From Acidobacteriota bacterium (GTDB taxonomy: Bacteria; Acidobacteriota; Blastocatellia; Pyrinomonadales; Pyrinomonadaceae): a stretch of DNA of 13,905 nt. The stretch is taken from the NCBI GenBank assembly GCA_029777145.1, contig JAKOSS010000885.1, forward strand, positions 1-13,905. The letters are read 5' to 3'. The notes beneath the pieces were generated by a model, which was not told the DNA's origin, did no database searches, and saw only the letters and a program-made list of their open reading frames with translations. Position 1 is the first letter of the stretch; each line of letters starts with the position of its first letter. Position numbers and translations under genes: made by a program. Shown here one piece after another: positions 6,156 to 11,416 of this stretch.

Positions 6156-6182
6156 GCGTCGCGATCAATTCGCGGCGCTTTT
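6156..6182 (+). terminator. Intrinsic terminator of the basic-protein gene
   Basis: A 9-bp stem (6156-6164 with 6170-6178, one G-T pair) with a 5-base loop is followed by TTTT and further T-rich sequence. It lies 40 bases after the stop codon and isolates this gene from the next transcription unit. Confidence 0.7.
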
Positions 6183-6213
6183 GATTTGCATCGGGAGCGC
6201 ACTTTACGGAGGC

Positions 6214-6288
6214 GTGGCAGTTTTGTCACATGTGTTCAATTCGGTCACAGAGGATGCGTGGCGTGAAAAAGTGTGTTACCGATGTAAC
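6214..6288 (+). promoter_or_regulatory. Candidate enhancer sites for the second sigma-54-type promoter
   Basis: Two dyads with 4-bp centres are visible: GTGGCA-GTTT-TGTCAC (6214-6229, one mismatch) and GTTAC-CGAT-GTAAC (6275-6288, perfect). A further GGTCAC lies at 6243-6248. All lie about 60-140 bp before the predicted start at about 6351, the usual range for NtrC-type activators. Binding is inferred. Confidence 0.35.
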
Positions 6289-6324
6289 TCATGTGATTGC
6301 AACAAATAGACTCGATGCGACGCG

Positions 6325-6340
6325 TGGCACGAAGCTTGCC
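6325..6340 (+). promoter_or_regulatory. Near-perfect sigma-54 promoter
   Basis: TGGCACG-AAGC-TTGC matches the consensus TGGCACG-N4-TTGC at every fixed base. GG is at 6326-6327 and GC at 6338-6339; only the base after TTGC (C rather than A/T) differs. Transcription should start near 6351, at the edge of the hairpin series that follows. This is the best promoter match in the window. Confidence 0.75.
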
Positions 6341-6352
6341 AAGAGAAGTGCA

Positions 6353-6522
6353 GGGCCGGTCAGTCGAGGGGGATCGGCCCCCGGGGGCGCCCGGAATTGA
6401 AGGACCGGGCGTTCCAATCATCGAGCAAGGGCAGGCTAAAACGGGCAAGGTGGGTCAAATGGAGTGTCGATTTGGGACCCACAGTTGGAAGGGCGCGAGT
6501 CTTTGGACGGAACTCGCGCCTT
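6353..6522 (+). ncRNA. Structured leader or small RNA with four strong hairpins
   Basis: Four successive hairpins follow the sigma-54 promoter. Hairpin A pairs 6353-6361 with 6372-6380 (9 bp, 10-nt loop). B pairs 6384-6394 with 6405-6415 (11 bp including two G-T, 10-nt loop). C pairs 6450-6460 with 6470-6482 (11 bp with a 2-base bulge, 9-nt loop). D pairs 6490-6500 with 6512-6522 (11 bp, 11-nt loop). Loop B has AAGGA, C has ATGGA across the loop edge, D has TTGGA and ACGGA, and A has GGGGGA at its edge. GGA in apical loops is the hallmark of CsrA/RsmA-binding RNAs such as CsrB. No T-run follows hairpin D, so the transcript probably runs into the gene at 6531. I recognise no known RNA family. 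The alternative is a regulated 5' leader. Confidence 0.5.
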
Positions 6523-6530
6523 ACGACTAA

Positions 6531-6737
6531 ATGGCCATGAATACGGATAGACAACAGCTCAAGGAGATCGTTTGGCGGGTGCTTCTCGTATCGGGGATCA
6601 TCGGCTTTTTGGCGTATGGCGTCGCGATCTACTTTTCAAAGCCGACCATCGAGACGATCACGACTCAGGCTCCGCATCGCGCTGACGACAACCGGCAGGC
6701 GCAGGACGTGAAATATCACAGCGGCAAGACGCGCTAA
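6531..6737 (+). CDS. Small single-pass membrane protein, function unknown
   Basis: This encodes 68 residues. A charged N-terminal tip is followed by one hydrophobic segment at about 14-35 (VWRVLLVSGIIGFLAYGVAI) and a polar C-terminal tail of about 30 residues, probably periplasmic. The ATG at 6531 and a second at 6537 lack a ribosome site; AAGGAGA at 6561-6567 would instead suit a GTG at 6579, giving a 52-residue product. The start sits 9 bases after hairpin D of the structured leader, so translation may depend on RNA folding. The stop TAA (6735-6737) overlaps the stop of the convergent response-regulator gene. Transcription would come from the sigma-54 promoter at 6325. I recognise no family; a small stress membrane protein is a guess from context. 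Confidence 0.55.
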   Translation: MAMNTDRQQLKEIVWRVLLVSGIIGFLAYGVAIYFSKPTIETITTQAPHRADDNRQAQDVKYHSGKTR

Positions 6738-8095
6738 GCGTCGCTGCGGGAATCTCCGCCGATCTCAAAGCGATCCATCATTCGATACAGCGTTCGACGA
6801 TCGATCCCCATCACGGTAGCTGCCTTCGATCGGTTTCCCTTTACTTTTTCAAGAACATGGATGAGGTAGCGCTTTTCGAGTTCGTCGAGACTCGGCAGTC
6901 CCTCGAATAGTTTTCCGTGGTGATCGCGAGAGCCGCCGCTGTCGGCGTCGTGCGAAATGACCTTCACCGGCAGATCTTCAGCGGCGATGCGGTCGCCGCG
7001 GGCGCGAAGCGCGGCATATTCGATCGCCGATTCGAGTTCACGCACATTTCCTTTCCAATCGTACGCCAGCATCGCGTTGATCGCCGAAGTCGTGAAGCGC
7101 AGCGATTTCCGACCGACGATCTCGCGCGCCTTTTGCAGGAATCGTTCGGCGAGCAGCGGAATATCGTCGGTCCGGTCGCGAAGCGGCGGAACGCGGAGCG
7201 TGACGACGCTCAGCCGGTAGAAAAGATCCTCGCGGAAGTTGCCGTCTTCGACCTCGCGTTCGAGATCGCGGTTTGTCGCCGCGATGATCCGCGCATCGAC
7301 GCGACGCGTCTGGTTTGACCCGACGCGCCTGATCTCGCCTTCCTGGAGCGCGCGCAGGAGTTTGACCTGCATCTGATGCGAGGTCTCGCCGATCTCGTCA
7401 AGGAAAAGCGTTCCGCCCTCGGCTTCTTCCCAGAGTCCGCGCCGATCGCCCGCGGCGCCGGTAAATGATCCCTTCATATGTCCGAAAAGTTCGGCCTCGA
7501 GCAGCGTTTCGGTAAGCGCGCCGCAATTGACGGCGACGAACGGGCCTGAGCTCCGCGGTGAATTTTCGTGGATCGCGCGGGCAACGAGTTCCTTTCCGGT
7601 TCCGCTTTCGCCGAGGATCAGTACCGTCGACCGGGTCGGTGCGACCCGCGCGATCTCTTTGTAAAGCTCGATCATTTTCGGCGAACTGCCGACCATCATG
7701 CCGTTGACGATCGTCTCCGGCGGCACGCCCGGTTTGGGCTTCGATTGCTCCAGCGCCCGGCGCGTCGTCTTGATGATCTCGTCGACCTTGAAGGGCTTCG
7801 AGATGAAGTCCCAGGCGCCTTCGCGCGTCGCCTGGACGGCCGATTCGAGCGATCCGAAACCGGTCACGAGAATCACCGGCGACCGGTCGCGAAGCCGTTC
7901 GAGAAGATCGAGTCCGGACATGTCGGCTTCGAGGTTGATGTCGCTGATCACAAGGTCGAACCGCTCCGATTCGGCGAGCGAGAGCGCGTCGGACGGTGTC
8001 TGCGCGGTCCGGCAATTCCAACCCTCGCCCGACAGGATCTCGCCGAGCAATTCGCAGGAGGCGCGGTCATCATCAACTACCAGAATGCTTTTCAT
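6734..8095 (-). CDS. Sigma-54-dependent response regulator (NtrC/ZraR family)
   Basis: This 453-residue protein has three complete domains. The receiver (1-118) has the acidic pocket at 8-10, phospho-acceptor Asp52 and Lys100. The AAA+ domain (about 132-370) has Walker A GESGTGKE (162-169), the sigma-54 contact loop as GSFTGA (209-214, Ser for the usual Ala), Walker B GGTLFLDEIGE (227-237) and the arginine-finger section FREDLFYRLS (288-296). The Fis-type helix-turn-helix is at about 406-445 (NRSKAATVMGIDRRTLYRM). On phosphorylation it should form a ring that activates sigma-54 polymerase. No histidine kinase is in the window, so its partner is elsewhere. It follows htrA but is separated from it by a terminator. 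No strong ribosome site precedes the ATG. The nearby -24/-12 promoters suggest local targets. Confidence 0.95.
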   Translation of the reverse strand: MKSILVVDDDRASCELLGEILSGEGWNCRTAQTPSDALSLAESERFDLVISDINLEADMSGLDLLERLRDRSPVILVTGFGSLESAVQATREGAWDFISKPFKVDEIIKTTRRALEQSKPKPGVPPETIVNGMMVGSSPKMIELYKEIARVAPTRSTVLILGESGTGKELVARAIHENSPRSSGPFVAVNCGALTETLLEAELFGHMKGSFTGAAGDRRGLWEEAEGGTLFLDEIGETSHQMQVKLLRALQEGEIRRVGSNQTRRVDARIIAATNRDLEREVEDGNFREDLFYRLSVVTLRVPPLRDRTDDIPLLAERFLQKAREIVGRKSLRFTTSAINAMLAYDWKGNVRELESAIEYAALRARGDRIAAEDLPVKVISHDADSGGSRDHHGKLFEGLPSLDELEKRYLIHVLEKVKGNRSKAATVMGIDRRTLYRMMDRFEIGGDSRSDA

Positions 8096-8130
8096 GATCA
8101 GATAATTCCGAGATTAACGCTTTTTGCGTT

Positions 8131-8184
8131 CAAAAGAGAAGCGGCCATCCGGAACGCGGGTTCGTCCGGTTCCGAAACGGCCGC
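8131..8184 (-). terminator. Intrinsic terminator after the htrA-like gene
   Basis: On the minus strand GCGGCC (8184-8179) pairs with GGCCGC (8146-8141), and inside it CGGAAC-type arms (8174-8169 with 8155-8150) pair as well. TTCTCTTTT follows (8140-8132). It lies 22 bases beyond the protease stop codon, so the regulator gene must have its own promoter or depend on readthrough. A small 5-bp dyad with a T5 centre sits at 8116-8130. Confidence 0.7.
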
Positions 8185-8206
8185 CACAATCGCGGTACGT
8201 CAAGCG

Positions 8207-9739
8207 TCAGTTTCTGACGGTGACGAAGCGGGTCTGTCCTTTGCGGCTGACGAGCAGCAGGGCCGAGCCGGCCTTCGATCTTCCGAGCGCTCCCTGCATA
8301 TCGGCGATCGTCTTGACCGCCTGACGGTTGACCTCGACGATCAGGTCTCCCGGCGCGATGCCGGCGTCGTCCGCCGGGCTTCCGGGCTGGACGTCGGTCA
8401 CGAGGAGTCCCGTTTGTCCGTCGAGTCCAAGCTCGGCCGCGGCATGCGGCGTCAGCGGTTCGATGGACATGCCGAGTTTCCCGTTCCCGGTGTCGGCGTT
8501 CGCCTTCGGGTTGTCGGGCGACTCGTTCTTCGCGTGGAACTCACCGAGCGTCGCGGTCGCCGAGACCTCGCCGCCGTTGCGGATGATGCCGATGGTGACC
8601 GCCGTTCCGGGCGCCGTCTGGGCGACCTTGTTTCGGAGTTCGTTGCCGTCGCTGATGATGTTTCCGTTGAGTTTCGTGATCACGTCGCCCTGTTTGATGC
8701 CCGCCTTTTCGGCCGGGCTTCCCTGCGTGACAGTGTTCACGACGACCCCGCGGACTTCCTTCAGCCCGAAGTTCTCGGCGAGGTCCGAGGTCACGTCCTG
8801 GATGCCGATCCCGAGCATGCCGCGATGGACCTTGCCGTCCTTGAGGATCTGATCGGTGACCGACCGTGCCATATTCGACGGGATCGCGAAGCCGATGCCG
8901 ATGCTGCCGCCGGACGGCGAAAGGATCTGCGAATTGATTCCGATCAGTTCGCCGTTCGTATTGACCAGCGCGCCGCCCGAATTTCCCTGGTTGATCGGCG
9001 CGTCGGTTTGCAGAAAGTCCTCGAAACTGCCGTCGGAAAGTCCGGTTTGACGACCTTTCGCCGAGATTATGCCGCTGGTCACGGTCTGCCGCAGGCCGAG
9101 CGGATTCCCGAAGGCGAGCACGACGTCGCCGACGCGGACCTTGTCCGAATCGCCGAGCGTCAGCGTCGGAAGGTTGTCGGCCTCGATCTTCAAAACGGCG
9201 AGATCGCTCGCCGGATCGGTTCCGACGATCTTGGCTTCGAACGTCCTCTTGTCGGGCAGGTCGACCTTGACCGTCTGCGCGCCGTCGACGACATGGTTGT
9301 TGGTCAGGATCGTGCCGTTCGACTCGATGATCACGCCCGATCCGAGCCCGCGTTCGACCTGCGGCGCTTGGTTCATCTGCGGCACGCGGCCGCCGAAAAA
9401 TTGCCGCATCAGATCGTCGTTGAAAGGCATTTGCTGCGCCTGCGGCGTGACCTTTCGCTCCGAGCGAATGGTCACGACGGCCGGTTCCACCTTGTCGACG
9501 AGATCGGCGAACGAGACGACCGGCAGCGTCGAGCCGACGCCGTTCAATGCCGGCAGTTGGTTCGATTCCGACAGCGCGTTCCGCACCGTCTGGCCATGCG
9601 ACGGCATCACGAGGCCGGCGATAAGTATGACGGCGAACATCACGCCGACGAGCCCGGCGCCGATGATCTGCAGCGGATACCGCCTCATGGCGAGCAACAG
9701 CCGCCGTTCAATTCTTTTGGATACGAATACTCGATTCAT
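8207..9739 (-). CDS. htrA: HtrA/DegP-family periplasmic serine protease
   Basis: This 510-residue protein has a cytoplasmic basic tip, one membrane segment at about 25-45 (uncleaved anchor or signal peptide), a trypsin-like domain and two PDZ domains. The catalytic triad is His149 (TNNHVVDG), Asp179 (DPASDLAVLKI) and Ser254 (NQGNSGGALVN). PDZ1 spans about 305-400 and PDZ2 about 421-508. A Gln/Met-rich loop at 98-127 matches the LA loop position of DegP. Such enzymes degrade or refold misfolded envelope proteins. The start is fixed by a strong ribosome site (GGGAGGAGA, complement of 9742-9750) just before the ATG. A -24/-12-like sequence and an 18-bp dyad lie upstream. The response regulator gene follows, an arrangement that suggests stress control. 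Confidence 0.95.
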   Translation of the reverse strand: MNRVFVSKRIERRLLLAMRRYPLQIIGAGLVGVMFAVILIAGLVMPSHGQTVRNALSESNQLPALNGVGSTLPVVSFADLVDKVEPAVVTIRSERKVTPQAQQMPFNDDLMRQFFGGRVPQMNQAPQVERGLGSGVIIESNGTILTNNHVVDGAQTVKVDLPDKRTFEAKIVGTDPASDLAVLKIEADNLPTLTLGDSDKVRVGDVVLAFGNPLGLRQTVTSGIISAKGRQTGLSDGSFEDFLQTDAPINQGNSGGALVNTNGELIGINSQILSPSGGSIGIGFAIPSNMARSVTDQILKDGKVHRGMLGIGIQDVTSDLAENFGLKEVRGVVVNTVTQGSPAEKAGIKQGDVITKLNGNIISDGNELRNKVAQTAPGTAVTIGIIRNGGEVSATATLGEFHAKNESPDNPKANADTGNGKLGMSIEPLTPHAAAELGLDGQTGLLVTDVQPGSPADDAGIAPGDLIVEVNRQAVKTIADMQGALGRSKAGSALLLVSRKGQTRFVTVRN

Positions 9740-9751
9740 ATTCTCCTCCCT

Positions 9752-9811
9752 TGTTCAATCTGAATATTGCTGGAATCCGTTGGATTCATCATGCAAACAT
9801 GATGTTCAATC
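9752..9811 (-). repeat. Direct 9-bp repeat before htrA
   Basis: TGTTCAATC occurs at 9752-9760 and 9803-9811, 51 bp apart. The distal copy overlaps the -12 part of the putative sigma-54-like promoter, the proximal copy lies just before the ribosome site. It could be a paired regulator site; chance is not excluded. Confidence 0.35.
9787..9804. promoter_or_regulatory. 18-bp dyad near the htrA start region
   Basis: CATCATG (9787-9793) and CATGATG (9798-9804) are perfect inverted arms around CAAA. The dyad sits just after the -12 element of the putative promoter, around the predicted start site (about 9795), where a repressor or a leader hairpin could act. Confidence 0.45.
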
Positions 9812-9820
9812 GGCGTGCCA
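9806..9820 (-). promoter_or_regulatory. Weak sigma-54-like (-24/-12) sequence before htrA
   Basis: On the minus strand TGGCACG-CCGA-TTGA has a perfect -24 half, but TTGA stands where TTGC is expected, so the -12 GC is lost. The leader to the htrA ATG would be about 55 bases. It is weaker than the two plus-strand promoters and may be non-functional. Confidence 0.35.
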
Positions 9821-9869
9821 GATCAAATCCATGAAAATAAACGAGTTATGTGGATAGGAAGGAGAATGG

Positions 9870-9891
9870 GGTGTGGCGTTTTTGCAACACC
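9870..9891 (-). terminator. Hairpin after the GT4 gene, weak terminator candidate
   Basis: GGTGTGGC (9870-9877) and GCAACACC (9884-9891) pair with one mismatch around GTTTTT. On the minus strand it lies about 50 bases after the glycosyltransferase stop, but no T-run follows. The same sequence resembles the GTGGC...CAC dyad at 6214-6229. Confidence 0.3.
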
Positions 9892-9939
9892 GCGCGAAAT
9901 TGTCACGGATCACGCGGCGAACTTGTTCGGGCGGTCGGA

Positions 9940-11319
9940 TCAGTTTACGAACCGGCCCGACTGCAGCAGGTCATTGAAATCCGACGGTTTCGGCGGAACG
10001 TTGTAAACGAACGACTCATACCGCGTGCGGAAGTCCTCGAACATCAGGTCGTAAGTCGCAAATAGACGGTCGATCGCGCCGCTCAGCGTGTTCGATCCGA
10101 CGGTTTTGAGCGCGGCTTCGGAGATCAAGGCGGCCCGCGCCGAATCTTCCGCGACGCGCCGGATCCCGGCGGCGAATCCTTCGGGCGTCGCCTCGACCAG
10201 TTCCGAATTGCTCTGGTCCGCATAATCACGGATCCCGCCGCTGTTCGGCGCGACGACGGGAACGCCGGACGCCATCGCTTCGAGCACCACGTTCCCGAAC
10301 GGTTCGCGCGGGTTCGGATGGATGAAGACATCGGCGTTGGCGTAGTAATCGGCGAGCTTTTCCTTGTCGAGGTGGCCGATCAGCACGATCTTTCCGGGAA
10401 ATCTGTTCTCAGTTTGTTCGGCGATCCACCCCGCGCGCGGTCCGGCGCCGGCGACGAGAAGCCGGTAATCGCGTTCCTGATCCTTCGCGAGCAATTCCAT
10501 GATCTCCGGGAGGATCTTGATGTTCTTCTCGTCCGAGATCCGGGTGGACGTCATCAGCACCACCGAATCGGCGGGAATTCCATAAGCCGAGCGCATCTCC
10601 GCCCGAACCGTCCCGCTCCGGCGATCGGGACTGAACTTGGCCGCATCGACGCCGCGCGGGCAGATCTGGATGCGCTCACTGAAAGGAACTGTCGGCGCGC
10701 GGAAAAAATTCCAGCAAGTGTTGAAGAAGTAGTTCGACCGGCGCGGATTGTGCTCCTTGCGCGTCGCTTCGTAAAGCTCTTCGGCGACGAACGTCGAATT
10801 CGCGATGTAGAAATCGAACATCGGAAGATTGTAGTTGCCGAGCAGACGCCGCGAGAACCACCGTCCGAGCTTTCCTTTCGAGACAAACGTCGAGACGATC
10901 GTGTCGAGCCTCTCGCCGGTGAAATATACGAGCATCGGCCGTTCGAGCCGTTTGAAATAACCTTTGCGGATGATGCCGGCCAGCAGCGTCAGCGAGTAAT
11001 TGTCGTAGATCTCGATCATGTCCGGCATCTCTTCGAGGAGAATCTTCCGGATCGGCGTCCCGCCCTGAATATACTGCCACGGCAGCATCAGCCGGTAGCG
11101 TTTGTCGACGACCGGCGACTGGCGAGCTTCGACGAAATAGATCCGGCCGAATTCGTTGACGTCTTCGACGCGGCTCGTCTCGCCCGGGACGATCAGCCGA
11201 ACATGACGCCGGTGGCGCTCGGCGGCCGCCAGCAGATTGTTGTAGTTCGTGCTGACGCCTCCGGAATTCTCGTGGTAATAGTTCGTGATGTGGACCGATT
11301 TCAACGGCTTGTTGGACAT
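9940..11319 (-). CDS. GT4-like (GT-B fold) glycosyltransferase
   Basis: This 459-residue cytosolic or membrane-associated enzyme has no signal peptide or membrane segment. The N-terminal half carries HENSGGVSTN (16-25), the glycine loop of the acceptor domain. The C-terminal half carries the nucleotide-sugar site: STRISDEKN (258-266), a VAGAGP loop (289-294) and the EX7E motif in EPFGNVVLE (Glu339, Glu347), followed by SGVPVVAPNSGG. These features are typical of retaining GT4 enzymes that add hexoses to lipids or growing polysaccharides. The donor and acceptor cannot be told. CGGAGA lies about 9 bases before the ATG. The 97-bp gap to the upstream fusion gene has an A8/T8 run (11397-11404) but no clear terminator, so co-transcription is possible. 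Confidence 0.9.
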   Translation of the reverse strand: MSNKPLKSVHITNYYHENSGGVSTNYNNLLAAAERHRRHVRLIVPGETSRVEDVNEFGRIYFVEARQSPVVDKRYRLMLPWQYIQGGTPIRKILLEEMPDMIEIYDNYSLTLLAGIIRKGYFKRLERPMLVYFTGERLDTIVSTFVSKGKLGRWFSRRLLGNYNLPMFDFYIANSTFVAEELYEATRKEHNPRRSNYFFNTCWNFFRAPTVPFSERIQICPRGVDAAKFSPDRRSGTVRAEMRSAYGIPADSVVLMTSTRISDEKNIKILPEIMELLAKDQERDYRLLVAGAGPRAGWIAEQTENRFPGKIVLIGHLDKEKLADYYANADVFIHPNPREPFGNVVLEAMASGVPVVAPNSGGIRDYADQSNSELVEATPEGFAAGIRRVAEDSARAALISEAALKTVGSNTLSGAIDRLFATYDLMFEDFRTRYESFVYNVPPKPSDFNDLLQSGRFVN

Positions 11320-11416
11320 TACAGAATTCTCCGCAGGGGCTGGATAAATTTTACTTATTAAACTCCAGTCTGACTAATCAGCCGCTTGATACTTCGAAAA
11401 AAAATCCAAGTTCATC

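Noticed and set aside
6255..6275. Another TGGC-start sequence as a sigma-54 promoter
   Set aside because: TGGCGTG at 6259 is not followed by TTGC at the needed spacing, so the -12 half is missing.
7568..9763. A 731-codon open frame on the plus strand
   Set aside because: It lies antisense to the response regulator and HtrA genes, which have full sets of catalytic motifs. The translation is Arg/Asp/Val-rich low-information sequence, the typical shadow of GC-rich codon use.
10318..11361. A 347-codon open frame on the plus strand
   Set aside because: It is antisense to the GT4 glycosyltransferase gene, and shows no domain or ribosome site.
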